Counted from the stretch's first letter, positions 45,388-57,979 are shown. The stretch is 64,000 nucleotides of DNA from Cryphonectria parasitica EP155 (GCF_011745365.1 NW_024468915.1:3140653-3204652); one strand, 5' to 3'. The notes: generated by a model not told the origin, from the sequence alone. Translations and numbers: made by a program.

Positions 45388-48060
45388 CTAGCACATGACA
45401 CACTAGGTCGTCTAGCTACGCTTGTTGCACGTCGTCCCTGCCGACTCTTACTGTGATGGTAGTTTCGCTTCCCGGTACTCTCTTGCATGTTATTCGCATA
45501 TATGCAATGCATGTCAACCAAGTCACTTTCTTTCAGCTTGCCTCTCTGCCCTGCAGCAGCCTCAAAACAGGTTGGAATGCTACTGTACGGAGTAGTTGTC
45601 TCTCTTGCCGAGATTGTCACCTTTTGGGCATGGTTTGTCCTTCTTCTTCTTCTTCGCTGCTCTGTTGGGCTGGCACATGTTACATACGACCTCGGGAGTC
45701 CGAACCCTGAAGAGGAAAAGAAAACGGATGGCGTGGCTCCTCTCAGGGCCTTCCTCCTACCACCACCCCCCTTTCTCCTCTCCTCATCTGAGCCCCCGAG
45801 GTAGCAGCGATTGCTACACAAAAAGACGCGAGATTAGCCAGCCACTTACGCTCCTTCACAGCGGTTGTAGCTGTACGGACAGAGAAAAGAGGGCGTGCGC
45901 GCAGAGAGATTGGGATGACGAATGGTGGTTGTGTCTCGAAGGTGGCGCAGTCACGGGAAATAAGATGAGAGAGAGAGAGAGAGGAAGAAGAGAGGAAGAC
46001 ATGCAAGCCAGCCGCGGACGGGTGGAATTTGATGATAAGTAAGACAAACGTGGCGGTTGGAGGATGGTAAAAGGACTCCCTCCCCGGCCCCTCTCTTCCC
46101 AACCCCAGAATAATCATGTCTGCAGAAGAAGGAGGACTCATCTGGGTCTGTTTCGAGGTGGCCCAAGATCAGGATCCAAGGTCCAGATCCAACGGCCAGG
46201 AAGGGGAGAAGGAGGACCTCGGGTGATGTTGCAAGCAGCGAAGCAACGTGACAGCCTGAAGGCTTTGCTGCTGGCCAGACAGACTGCTACCTACCATGAC
46301 ACAGTAGTGTAGCATTGGACACTGTACTGCACGCCGTGGCACATGGAGCATGAGACGTACAGATACAAGCTTGCCCGCCACCCTTGTCAGAATCAGGTAC
46401 CACCACAAAACCCACCGTAGCGCACAGCGTTTTCCTCAATCCTCTCGTTTCGATACCCGCATGGCTCGCGCCAAGTTCGCATCGGCTCCAATGTTCGGGC
46501 GGCATGGCGCTTGTCCAGCAGCGTGTGTGTATCGGTAGCACACAATAAGTCTTATGCGGCACTCACTGTGACACAACAACACCCGGTGAGTATGTCGATC
46601 CAGTAGCGTGACCCTCTCTCTGGTCGATAGTCTTAATTTTGTTTTAAAATGAAGGAAAGAAAGGGAGAAAAGAAGCAAATAGAGAGAAAGACACGGAAGA
46701 AAAAAGAAAGAGACACAGAGATCTCCCAAAGAATGACTTCTTTTAGCCATCAATAGGAAAAGGGAGTGAGAGAGCGGAGACCTCTTTCTCGTCGGGATAG
46801 TTCGTGCTAAAGAAGCGCGCTGGGGTTTCTCTGGTGCGCCCGAAAGGGGCGCCGCCCGTTCCGCCGCTTGTTTCGATGAAGGAGGTCCAGGGACAAGGGC
46901 TGCCAATGGATGCTGGAGGGAGAAATCCATGATAGATAGAGAGGAGGCACATCCCTTTCTCCTTAATCGCAGCCGCGGGCTGACGATAATCCTGCGTAAA
47001 GTGTCAGACAGTCCAAGGGCAGCCTGTTTGGCGGTACTGCAAATACGGTACGCTACTGGAAGCAAGTAACAGAAAATCTACAGCCTTGACCCCAGTGCCT
47101 GCCGGTATACATAGTCGTGCTGCTGGAATTGCACAGAATCTTGGTGGGACAAGGTACGTGCGAACAGGGGACAGATAAACGGACATCCAGACACATACTG
47201 CCATATAGTACATACACAGCATGTGCGTACTTCCTTACTTACGTACATAGTTGTGGCTCCTCTAGAACGATGGTCAGATAGGAGCTGGCTATAGGTTATT
47301 TTACGAGAGAAACATGACAGTCCGTCGGGAAAGGGAGGAAGAGGGGGCAAGATTTTAGGTAGAATCCTCCCGTCTGTGCTGTCACCTACCCATGGATGAT
47401 GAAGAACTGAAGTAGTAATGTACTATGTACTGTTGTAGCCAACAAAAAGAAGAGGAAGAAGATCACCGTCAGCCAACCCACCCATACACCCACCACCAGA
47501 ACCAGCATGCTTAGCAAAGTAGCAACGACAACACCGCTGCTACTAAACCATTCCGGTTTCCCGGCCATGCAGGTTGGTGGTATCCTAAGGCCCAGAAGAG
47601 AGACACAGAGAGAGAGAGGCATTGGTCGACCTACAAAGACAGAGAAGATCGGGAATACAAGACCTTCCGGATACGGCGGCCGGCAACATCATTCCTCAAA
47701 CACCCCTGTGGATCAAATACTACTTGGGACTGCCCATTTGGCAAAAAGAGATGTCATTTTGTGTCTGGACCTTCTTTTCCGCCTATCCCCGCCGTCGGGT
47801 GATCGCGCTTAGGCCACGTTCAGCGCGAGGAGGGTGGGATGCCATGGTGCAAAAGCCTGGCAAGGGATGCACGTCACCCTTTCTTTCATGTTCTCCAGAT
47901 GAGATCCCGGTATGCCAATCCTTCGGAACAGAACCAGGCCGTTGGGCATCCCCAAAGGAAGCGATCCGATCTGTGCCTAAGTTGAGTGGCTGCCCTGGTT
48001 TACCAACCATGAGACCAGACCAGAATCCTCAATCGGATCTTCAGAGTACCTCTCTTTCCC

Positions 48061-48063
<3 letters not shown>

Positions 48064-48112
<49 letters not shown>
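48064..48112 (+). repeat. Long TC microsatellite
   Basis: About 23 perfect CT units, followed by a short CA run at 48120-48131. Confidence 0.95.
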
Positions 48113-48117
<5 letters not shown>

Positions 48118-50607
48118 CTCACACACACACATATTTCCCATCATCGCGGGAGATCGTCGTCGATAGAATGAATAGCATGCGCACAATGGTTCCTGTTCAA
48201 CAAGAGTTCTTCGCTACTCGGCCAGCGGACGCACTGGCCGAGGTAGTTAGCCCGTTCAGTAGTATCGGTGTCCAACAACCACCGCTAGCTGATGCCCGCG
48301 GGTCTTGAAAAGGCAAAAGCCGTGCAGTACCTTGCACAATAACCACAATAACCTGTGGCCCGAGAGAGAGAGGGGATGCAACCCCACAAAATCCAGACCG
48401 ACGGAGAGGAAAAGAATGGTATGAAAAATCCTTCCTTTATGAGGAATCGAGCCGCGACCCCTGGTCTCTTGGGGGCTCCTCTGGCATGGGATGTGAGACT
48501 AATAGTACGACTATGGTCCATAGTAATAACTCCTCTTCCCGCCGCCGTGTTAGACAGACTGGCCGGCTCTGCCATATCATTGGCGAGAACCATGGGTGGA
48601 GCAAGCCCAGCCCAACGCGATTTCGGCCCTTGGGAGTGTGTGTGTGAGTGTGTGTGTGTGTCTCTGTGTCTGTGTGGCCGCATGGTGCATAATCATGGAC
48701 CAAAGAGACGCGAAAGCCCAGAACCAATGACTTGGTCGGCGACAAGGAATGGCGACAGTCTAGCGCGGCTGCGTTTGAAGCCCTGGGGGACGCCTAGGAC
48801 CAGGGGGCCCTCAGCCTCTTCTTCCGCGGCCTGTAAATGTCCCTACGCTTGTTACTTGGTAGGCCCCATCGTAATCCATTGTGGGGCTCATATTTTGTAC
48901 TTTACCGTAGTACTATGTTCGTTTCATGAGATACTGAGTTGGTGATTTTGGGAGAGAGACTTTTTTTTTCTTTTTGTTTTTTTTTCTTTTTTGAAAATAG
49001 GCCTTCTAGAGTACATAAGATTGCCCTGTCACGAGAAGCGTCATGGGAACCACTCGTGTCGTTTGTGTCATTCGCACGCATGTTCTCTCTAGCGAGAGCC
49101 GCCCTGAGTCAACTTGCACTCGCATCTTTGAAGGATGAGGATACACAACCCTTGTCATTCCCCATTCACTAAATAAAAAGGCCTCAGCTCGCACTCTTTT
49201 TCCTGTACTATGCAGACTCAACTGTCGACCCACATTCTCTCTGCACGACATGATTTATGGTGCATATACCGCTCTCTGCCACCCAGCCTTGTTGTTGGGA
49301 CGAGCGTGTCATGCATGCATGCTAGTTCTCCTCCATCAGCCATGAGTCGTGTTCTTTGACAGTACCTTGCGTAGTAATTCTGGTACAGTACTATAGTAGA
49401 ATGTTTTTCTGTCTGGAGGTGTTTACTTTTTCGGTGACATGAGGTTTGTGTTTTGAGGGCAACTGTGGCTGCACAGGCAGACAATTTCCTCTTCTTTCTT
49501 TCTGCTCCGGCTGTCCTATTTATACCAATAAATATGCTGCAATTCGCACCTCCAACATACATACTGTACTTTATTACATACCTGAAGTACTTATATGCAG
49601 CATAGTCCCACCAAAGCTCTCCAGGGGGTCGGCATCCCGAGAACCATGCCCGGCCTGGCTGCAGGTCAGCCCAGGCCAGTCTGTATACTTCTTGGTTGGT
49701 CACACACCTTTACGCAGGCGTGTGGAGGAGCATGTTCGCGGCATAGCATGATTGGTCGAGAATAGAAGGGCCATCATGAACCTATAACAGACCGTTAAAA
49801 GATGATCTTCTCTTGCTCCGTTTCCCCCTCCATTCTCACCCCTGTTTTCTTCTCTTGGATTCTTTTTTATTTTTGCCTTTTTCCACTGTGTCTACCGGGA
49901 TTGTTTTTCATAGGCGAGATGTGGGTTCGTGGTACCGTGCCGGCTCTCTCTCCCTCTCGGCGAACGGTAACTGTGCTACTTGCTACTCACTCAACGCAAC
50001 CTCCAAGGGCAACTTGAGGCAATTAGACGAAAGGGAAGACGAGGGGGGGTCCCTTTGTCATGTTCGACTCGACACCACTTTCAGTCCCAGCCCAGTCCTT
50101 GGCGTGATGACCTGCAACCCCCCGGCTGCATTTTGCATATGCGCGACCCGTCAGCACACACCACCACCACCCCCCTCCCTTCTCTTGGACGAGTCGCTTA
50201 TCGAGCGCGATCCGCGGAGGTCTTGCTCGGCTAAGCTTGTTCTCCTTCATTTTTTTTCCCTTGTCTTACTTTGGAAAAGAAGGCTTCACACACAACACAC
50301 CTGCCCCCCGGTAAGAATAGAGGATGTTCTTTCGCCAATTGCCCCGGGGTCTAACAGAAAGGACATAGTTCCGAAGTGTTTCTTACCAACGGCGCCTGAT
50401 GTATGTGTCCAGCTGACCAACCTTTTCATCACATCGTGGGCTGGGAATATAGCTGCGGCGCGGTTGTCTTGCCCTCCCGAGTCCTTCCCCTCCTCCTCCA
50501 TCTTAATTCTCCTCTCACCTACTCGCTCTCATCATCATCGCTACTCTCCTGCACTCACAATATACCTGTCAGATGGTGCCATGTACGTACACAGCGAGTG
50601 AAAGAGT

Positions 50608-50653
50608 GAGAGAGAGAGAGAGAGAGAGTATGTATGTGTGTGTGTGTGTGTGT
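50608..50653 (+). repeat. Compound AG/TG microsatellite
   Basis: Eleven AG units, then a TATG step, then a TG run. Confidence 0.9.
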
Positions 50654-50950
50654 CTCTCGCGGAACACAAAGATGACTAGCTTGATCCTTCGGGCCTTACC
50701 CTGACCACGAATTGCCGAGGGGGTCCCTCTTATTTGCGAATAGACTCATCCGTGCACAGTGTAGTCTTTCTTAGCTCTCGATAATCATTCTCTGGCGTCC
50801 TTGTCCTCGCCTACGTCGTCGCACCCTTCGTCCTCCTCTCAGCAGGAGCTCGACCAGTGGAAAAGAGAGTGTGTAACTTCCTCCCCTCCTGGTGTTTGAT
50901 TTTGTTTTTGTGCTACTATTTATCATGACTACCAACCAACCACCCTCACG

Positions 50951-50971
50951 CCAGGCCAGGCCAGGCCAGGC
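50951..50971 (+). repeat. CCAGG pentamer repeat
   Basis: Four tandem CCAGG units. A related CCAGG/CAAGG run lies near 43050-43080 in the same region. Confidence 0.8.
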
Positions 50972-53191
50972 TACAACAGTGTAACCCTCGTAGGTACCAC
51001 CGAGTGGTACTTTGAAGCAACCAGCCCGTTGGGCCTCTCTCTGTCCCCGTCTCTTTTTTCTTTCTTTCTGTTCCTTTCTCTGGGTCCAGGAGATCGACAT
51101 TGAAAGTGACGAAACGGCGCCTGCGTGTAAGCATTTAGCGCCCTCCGCGCAGAGTATACCCCTCCATATTGCTTAGGGATCATAGTCACCTGATTGATAA
51201 TTATCCCTTGCAGCCAGAGACCTCCCTCGGGGGTGTGAGTGTGTGCACGGATTCCAATCTGAAGAGTAGGTGCAAGCGGGCCGTCATGAGTGGGTGAGGA
51301 TAACAAGAGCAGCATTGGAATAACAAATTGCTTATTACAAAGTGCTATGGACTCTTCAATGTTGATTACTAGGCTAAGATGACCTCTAGAGCAGGGTGTG
51401 GTTATGCACTACTTGATTCCTCCTTATTGTCGATAGTGTACGTTGCGTCTGTATTCTGACACCCTCCAGCATAAGCACTCTATAACCTTGGCAGCATGAA
51501 AGTACAAGTACAAACACATGAAAAACAGAAAGGTCATCACGATCTAGACAAGGCTCGGATGTAGGATTCGCGGTGCTTCTTGATTTGCGGGGGAGGGTGA
51601 AGGGGGGGGGGTCTGGTTTTGCAGGGATCACTTCGAGTGTGTGTGTACATCCTCAAGTGCACAGCATGTATCCTGCATAAATGAGGCTGCTTACAGAGCA
51701 ACGATATAAAAAAAGGAACTGATTACTTGACAAGTTCACGAATTTTATGCCTTTGTCTCGCACACACAATGTCTGATCGAGGGCCGGAAAGGCGAAGGAT
51801 CAGCCAGCAGGCCAAAGGGCCAGATCTGGGCCAGGGCATCCAATTTATCTTTTTTGCCCCTCTTCTTCTTACTGCCATGATGTTGGGATGATTTTGGTGG
51901 TTGATTGTATGCTGCAGCCCAGATATCCTACTTTTAATCGGAAGTGGTGAGGCGGATCATATAACACATATATCGACGGTGAAGACATTTGTTTTGCCCG
52001 TCAACGAGTATGAAGATAGGCTGGGCAGATGGACGAATAACGAGACAGAACCAGTCAAAGTCGACATCTGCTGTATACCAACTTACACCATTGGGTACTT
52101 CAACAAGTCACATGAAATTCCCCAGCCTCTTCTTTATGGTGTACTAGTAGCGTTGCGTTGCTATAAGACCTAAACTTGGTGACGAAGCATTCTCAGCGAT
52201 TGTGTCTACCACAAAAAACAACCACTTCACCAACCCAGCGCACCAGAATGTTGCTAAGCCAGCCAGTTGCTCAAGTCTAAAGTACAGTTTTCAGATTCAT
52301 TATTTTGTATGAATAAATAGAACATGGCGTCATGCTGACCAAAAGTCCAGATTTCTCAAAGCCGCGGCGTGCTGCAGCAAACCGCACTGCAGTGCGAGTG
52401 GCCAGCAACAAATCAGAGGCGCAGCAATAGCCGCCCATATCGAGAAGCGCCTCGCCAGGGCCTCACTTCGTTTCTCACCACCAGCCAAGGAAATATCCTA
52501 ACCTGTTCGGCCATGCAGCCATCTCTCTCCCTCTCTCACCACGATGATGCCCTCTCATTCTGGTTCCTTCCGTCCCCCCCAAGTTGACACATTTTCTCCA
52601 TGACTGGATGACGAAAGAGGAATGAATGAAGAAAAAAAAAGCCCACCCCAGCTGGGTCCCTTGTCAACCCCCCAATTGCCCCACGCCGGCGCTTAACCCT
52701 CTCCCCCTTCACCTTCTTTGTCTTGCCGCCCCGCGCAATAAACGAGATCTCAAGATGCATCATGCACGACTGGCAGCCAAGGTCTAGGTTCAGGGGCATG
52801 GGCGGACCGGCTCATGAGAAGCAAGAAAAGATCTCTAAATGGCACCGTTCCATCGGGCCGGCACATGGATGCCTGATCGGTCTGGGTCGACAAGTACTTT
52901 TGCCCTGCCTTACCTGGGGGTTGTACCTGTACCACCTGAGAGAGAAGGATGGAGGGAAGGAAGGAAGGGGGCATCTGCTGCTGTTGTTGGTGACGGTGGT
53001 GGTGGTGGTGTAGGTCCCAGGCAGTCGGGTCGCAGGCGCTTCCACGAGGGGTGGGCTTACCCACTTTGTTGTGTTGATGTCGGCAGGTGTGCAGGTGTGC
53101 CGTGGAGGTTGTGCCGAGGGAGGGTGGCTGAAGGTGCTTGTGGGCGTCACGCGGGCAAGACGTCACACGGAGGATTGTGTGCAGCCGTTGA

Positions 53192-53240
53192 GAAGAAGGA
53201 GAAGGAGGAGAAGGAGGAGGAGGAGGAGGAGGAGGAGGAT
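53192..53240 (+). repeat. GGA trinucleotide repeat
   Basis: GAA/GGA units merging into about ten perfect GGA units. Confidence 0.9.
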
Positions 53241-54380
53241 GGAGTCCAGAAGAGGCCATCAACAGGCACACTGTTGACTGAGAACCTCAATTGTCGCCTC
53301 GTCCTCCTGTCGAGCTGCTGACCACATCGCCACCAGGGCGCTTACGTGCAGTCTTCCGAGCGGCTACCCACCGATGCCTGGCCAGCAGGGTCTACAGTGG
53401 TCTGTCCTCATTGGTGTGCATGTGTACGTCTGTCGACTTGGCTTGTATGTGCTTGCCATGAGTGCTGTGCGTGTGGTGGGCCAGGACGGAGTAAACAGGC
53501 AGGGGCATACGCAGAGACCCAACTGCAAACCAAACAAGACGACCACTGCCGGGTTCAAAAACGAACAAGCCTTGGTCTGGCCCTCCCCTGATCCGTCAGC
53601 TATAAAAAGACGCGGCTACGCAGGGTGACGAGATGCGGCTGCAGGACAGGTAACTTGTCTATCGCAACGACACACAAAGGCCCTTCCATCATCAACCTAT
53701 CATATGCCTTCCTTTCCATCTCACCTTGGTGGTTATTGAGATGCATATTTCGAAACAATTGGCGAATGCAGGGAAACAAACATTTAATTGTGACTGTTTC
53801 GTTCACCCGCTTTCTCCCCCATTTAGACCCAGCGCCTAGATTTGGTTGGTGGGCTCCTGTAAGTTGAAGTCATGGCTCTCGTACCGGTACGAAACCCACG
53901 AGGGAAATCCCCGCTGGGTACTTGATGATTGCTGCGATCAATGTCGAAGTACATCTAGTCTTGTCGTAGGACATGCAGGCCAGGATAAAATTGTGCCATC
54001 ACGACAGGGTTTGTATGTTGGGTTTTGAATGTGTCGACAACAGAGCTGAGAATAGCATCAGGTCCACTCACTCACACACGCACTCTCTTTCTCGTGGCAC
54101 CGGACAGAAAGGTAAATAACGGTCATGAATCGACCTATCGCTTAGACGAGTTGGCCAGAGGGTAGTGAGAGAAGGGTGATGATGCCCAAGAATAGAATTG
54201 CTCTTGTTACATTGTGTTTCGCAGTATAATATACCAAGGTCCTTCATTATCAGTCTCATCCTAAAAATAGAGTAGCAGGGATGATCTTGATGCACTCATC
54301 AGGAGAAGACTGTGCAAGAGCTACCACCACCATCACCAACAGCAGCGACGAAGACGCATTGCCAACAGCTCCCTCTTGTC

Positions 54381-56405
54381 TCACTTCTTCTGCCTCTTGG
54401 TGCTCTTGTCGGATGTAGCGCTGAGAACGCTAGCACTTCGCTTGTTCCGGGGTCCACCGCTGCTCCCTGGCCTGGTTGCACCCTCCTCCTGCTTTACGAG
54501 CGGTGTTGGTTGATCTTCGCCCTCAGCAGCTGCAGCTGCAGCGGACGCGTCGCCGTCGCTATTTTTGGTCGGCGCCTCTTCTGCCTTTGCCGCCTTGGCT
54601 GCTGCTTCCGTCGCAGGCGCTTCAGCGGCAGCAGCAGCAGCAGGTTGTGAGTCGCTGCCTTTGGCATTCGAATCGCCGTTCGTCTCTGCCGACTTGTCCC
54701 CCTCAGCCGTGGTAGCAGTCGCGGCTGCGTTCTCAGAAGAGGTGGACGCCTCGCCGTCCTTCTTCTTCTTCTTCTTGTCATCGGCAGACGGCTGCTCATC
54801 GGCCTGGCCGTCCAGACCCAAGGCTGCTCTCGCCTTGGCCCGCTCTGCCCTCTTCGCCTCCTCGATTTTGATCTCGTTCTCGAGCTTGTCCTTCTGCTTT
54901 CTCAGGTCTACCAGGCTGGTGACGGCGAGTACAAGCTTCTCGTACTCGGCCACGACTGTCGCGGTAGGCATGTTGAGACGTACAGGGATACTGAGCTCGT
55001 TGAGGACGTGCTGTATCCGTGCCTGCTGCTGGCCGCTCTTGTGGGAGAACAGCTTGTTAACCCGTTCATACCGGAACGTCGGTCCAGAGCTGAGCCGCTC
55101 GTGCGTCGAGACGCCGTAGATCTGCTCTTCGTACTCGCTGAGCTTGCGTCTCTCGGGAGGTGGCTGTCCCTTCTTGTTGCCCACAGGCGTGGGCTTCTCG
55201 GCGCCGATCGAGTCGCGGTGGCCGGCGGACTGGGCGGCGATGCTCTCACGCCGACTTGGCGCTGTCTCAGATACCGCGCTCGATGGCTGGGCATTTGCAC
55301 TCGCAGCACCAGTAGCCGGGCTCGCGGTCTCGGGCGCCGTGAGGGGCTTGCGTTTCCTGGCTTGGCTCTGGGTTTGCAATGTGTTGAGCAGCTGAGAGAG
55401 CCCCGCACTGCCTCTGAAGGCGCTGATGTCCTGGTCCGCGTGGGGATGATCAAGCCTCTGGTAGAGCTCCCTGCGCTCCTCGTTGAATCTCTCGGCACGG
55501 GCCATGATGCGCTTGACCTCGATGAGGAGCGACTCTTCCTCCTTGGCCTCGGCTTCTGTCCTCGACATGGTGTTCAGCGCGAACCTCTTGCGTTGGGCTT
55601 CCTTGTCCGGGTCGAAGTTCAACATCATGGTGTGCATGTCCCATTCAAATTGTGTCATGTACTGCTTCGGCTTCTGAACCTCCATCATCTTGGCCGCCAC
55701 CTCGTAGTACCGTGCCTTGAGATCCTCCATGGTCCGCTGTCTTGGGGCGGGAACGACTGCCGTGCTCGACCCATCCAAGTCCATATCATCAGGTTGTTTT
55801 GGCGAGTACTCAAATCGGTCCCATATGAGAGGCCACCGCAGGTCAAAGTCCCTGACCAGCTGGAACAGGTAATCGGTCTCGTCTTTGGTCCAGTCGTCGC
55901 TCTGTAGCTTTGCGTCGTACTGCTCCTCGTTGTAGTCGGGCACCTGGACCTTGACGTTGAATCTCGCAAATGCCGAGTCCTCGACCTCAGGCTCACCCTC
56001 CTTCTGCTTGTCGCCCTGCTCTCCGCCCTCTGTAGCTCCTTCGCCTCCTCCTTCGACGGTTTCGCCCTCTACTGCTGTACTTCCATCAGCCCGGTCTGGC
56101 CTTGGCCCTGCCTCTGACTTGCGCTTCCAGTGCCGTAAAACTAAGCTGTTGTCATCACGCGCCGAGTTTCGGAAGGCCCGTAGTTCCCATTTAGAGGCCG
56201 GTTTGCGATTAATCTGACGACGCTTCTTGTAGAGAGAGACTTCGGGTACGATGGCAATCGGTGTGTCGCCTCCCAGGCTCTGAACTTCCCGTGCAAGTCC
56301 TTTCAGGTTGGGCCTTGGAGCGGCAATCTTTTGCTTCTTGGAAGGACGTGGTGCCAAGCCCTCAGAGGGCAGGTTGAGGACATCACGAACGTCGTTAGAG
56401 GCCAT
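54381..56405 (-). CDS. swc4: SWR1/NuA4 complex subunit Swc4 (DMAP1 family)
   Basis: Shared subunit of the SWR1 remodeler (places H2A.Z) and the NuA4 histone acetyltransferase, in the nucleus. 674 residues, one exon. The start MASNDVRDVLNLP at 56405 matches the family; the frame stays open 50 codons upstream, but that text is Arg-rich repeat DNA. SLYKKRRQINRKPASKWELRAF is followed by the SANT/DAMP1 domain at about residues 200-330 (NEEQYDAKLQSDDWTKDETDYLFQLVRDFDLRWPLIWDRF). The later KPKQ-rich helix, the YEKLVLAVTSLVDLRKQKDKLE coiled coil and an Ala/Glu/Lys-rich tail with a terminal RQKK complete it. It is divergent from the p24 gene. Confidence 0.94.
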   Translation of the reverse strand: MASNDVRDVLNLPSEGLAPRPSKKQKIAAPRPNLKGLAREVQSLGGDTPIAIVPEVSLYKKRRQINRKPASKWELRAFRNSARDDNSLVLRHWKRKSEAGPRPDRADGSTAVEGETVEGGGEGATEGGEQGDKQKEGEPEVEDSAFARFNVKVQVPDYNEEQYDAKLQSDDWTKDETDYLFQLVRDFDLRWPLIWDRFEYSPKQPDDMDLDGSSTAVVPAPRQRTMEDLKARYYEVAAKMMEVQKPKQYMTQFEWDMHTMMLNFDPDKEAQRKRFALNTMSRTEAEAKEEESLLIEVKRIMARAERFNEERRELYQRLDHPHADQDISAFRGSAGLSQLLNTLQTQSQARKRKPLTAPETASPATGAASANAQPSSAVSETAPSRRESIAAQSAGHRDSIGAEKPTPVGNKKGQPPPERRKLSEYEEQIYGVSTHERLSSGPTFRYERVNKLFSHKSGQQQARIQHVLNELSIPVRLNMPTATVVAEYEKLVLAVTSLVDLRKQKDKLENEIKIEEAKRAERAKARAALGLDGQADEQPSADDKKKKKKDGEASTSSENAAATATTAEGDKSAETNGDSNAKGSDSQPAAAAAAEAPATEAAAKAAKAEEAPTKNSDGDASAAAAAAEGEDQPTPLVKQEEGATRPGSSGGPRNKRSASVLSATSDKSTKRQKK

Positions 56406-57082
56406 GGCGGGGTTCTCGCTTTGTTGACGTCGACGTCGACGTCGACGTTGGTATTGATTGTCGTCAGGCTGGGTCTTGGGAGGAGATTGTTGTTGTACGA
56501 GGGAGGGGCGTGTCGAGCCTCGAGGCAGTGGATGTGGCTCGATAAATTCAGTCAATCATGGGTTGGGAGGACATGAATGGAGCGAGGGGTCGCAACTGAT
56601 GGATACTGTTGTATGGTGGGTTTGGTGGCAGGTGGGTGGATTGCCCATTTCGATTTCACGTCTGTCACCAAACCGCGTTTCTGCAGAATAATAAAGTGGA
56701 GGCTCGCACAGACCATTTGCTTACGTGATGATGGCGTTTCTTGCTCTTTTCGGGGACAAGTTCAGGGGGAGCTTGGGCCTGCGGACACCTGGGCAAGTGC
56801 CACAGTGGACCTGAACCTGCTAGAGCTGGGGGACCTGGGGACCCCTGCACATGCATTTGGAGACCGTGGCTGCTTCGATTCTCGACCACCGAGCCACTGC
56901 AAGCAAGGGCCTGGACAGCATCACATCTTCTTCTCGCACGACGACGACGCGACAGACCGACTACTTCCACAAAATCACGTCTCGTCCTCTAAAGACCAAT
57001 TGTTTGATTGCGCTATCCTCCGTGGGGCCTACATCTCAAGCGTGCAACTTTCCAGTTCGATCCCGACGGGACAAAACAGACA
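56406..57082. promoter_or_regulatory. Shared divergent promoter of swc4 and the p24 gene
   Basis: The 677 bases between two divergent start codons must serve both genes. No coding sequence or TATA element is evident. The palindromic repeat at 56425-56447 lies on the swc4 side. Confidence 0.55.
56425..56447. repeat. GACGTC/GTCGAC self-complementary repeat
   Basis: Nearly four tandem units of a six-base palindrome, just 20 bases ahead of the swc4 start codon. In RNA it can pair with itself as a hairpin. Confidence 0.85.
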
Positions 57083-57979
57083 ATGAGGGCCTTCTTCCCC
57101 CTCGTGGCCTTGAGCTCCCTTGCTCAGGTCACCCAGGCCCTCTACTTCTTTCTCGACGGCACTACCCAGAAGTGTTTCTACGAGGAGCTTCCTAAGGACA
57201 CTCTGGTGGTTGGACACTACTCGGCAGAGGAGTATGATGACCAGAGACACGCCTGGTGGAAGCATGATGGCATCAGCATCTTTATTACTGTGGATGTATG
57301 TTGTATTTCTGAATGATGGCGTGGACAAACTGTCGTTCGACCTCTCTTTCTCCCTCCCTCTTCTCTCTCGTGCGCCTAGTGGAAACCAAATCTAATGCGT
57401 GCGCGCTTGCGCCCCCCGATGAACAGGAACTCTTCGACAACAACCACCGCATAGTAACGCAGAAAGGTGGCGCAGGCGGCCGCTTTACCTTCACTGCCGC
57501 CGAGGCTGGCGACCACAAGATCTGCTTCACTCCCTCCTCTGACAGCGGCAAGACGGCCTGGCTTAGCACCTCCAATCCCAATGGCGGCATCAAGCTGACC
57601 CTCGACATGACCATCGGCGAGACCAGCGTGATCGAGAGCTCCGACAAGGACAAGCTGGAGGATATCCAGTCGAGGATCAAGGACCTGAACTCGCGGCTGC
57701 AGGATATTCGCAGAGACCAGGTCTTCCAGAGGGTACGCTTCTTCTATAAGCTCCTTTTTCATATGACAAGCTTGGACTTGGATTTGGACTATTTGTGGCG
57801 GTCGGGGGAAGCTAATGTTGATGAAACAGGAACGAGAAGCCGAATTCCGCGACCAGTCTGAAGCTACGAACTCGCGCGTGGTCCGGTGGATGCTTATCCA
57901 ATTGGTTGTTCTCGGCGGTACTTGCGCCTGGCAGCTCTCTCACCTCCGATCCTTCTTCATCAAGCAGAAGCTTACTTGA
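57083..57979 (+). CDS. p24 (emp24/gp25L/Erp) family cargo receptor
   Basis: Type I membrane protein of COPI/COPII vesicles between ER and Golgi. Exons are 57083-57295, 57427-57732 and 57830-57979 (introns 131 and 97 bases, all phase 0), 222 residues. The signal peptide MRAFFPLVALSSLAQVTQA precedes a GOLD domain with YFFLDGTTQKCFYEELPKDT and GRFTFTAAEAGDHKICF; its two conserved cysteines are present. Then comes the coiled coil (KLEDIQSRIKDLNSRLQDIRRDQ), the REAEFRDQSEATNSRVV block and one membrane helix. The tail FFIKQKLT has an FF pair (COPII export) and KQKLT, a K-x-K-x-x retrieval signal. It resembles yeast Erp1-type members; the exact subfamily is not certain. Confidence 0.92.

Larger units (their letters stand above)
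41901..54380. other. 12.5-kb region without a recognisable protein gene
   Basis: This lies upstream of the Zn2Cys6-acetyltransferase fusion gene and beyond the 3' end of SWC4. I read all frames: the longer ones (for example about 47622-48308 and 49813-50601) are built from Leu/Ser/Pro or Arg runs, have no domain, and lack spliced neighbours. The DNA is rich in microsatellites, purine or pyrimidine tracts and short palindromes, and keeps near-normal base composition, so it is not a typical AT-rich repeat relic. It could hold long leader exons, non-coding transcripts or a distributed enhancer for the fusion gene. No tRNA, rRNA or transposon was recognised. Confidence 0.5.

Noticed and set aside
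47622..48308. 228-codon frame in the gene-free region
   Set aside because: Built around a Leu/Ser run from the CT repeat; no recognisable domain.
48440..48500. Stretch with a B-box-like sequence on the minus strand (GGCTCGATTCC)
   Set aside because: The T-stem and acceptor stem do not pair and no A box is convincing; at most a degenerate tRNA relic.
49813..50601. 262-codon frame in the gene-free region
   Set aside because: Low-complexity, Ser/Pro/Leu-rich and no domain or good start context.
55008..55907. 299-codon frame opposite swc4
   Set aside because: Antisense shadow of a conserved coding exon; no domain.
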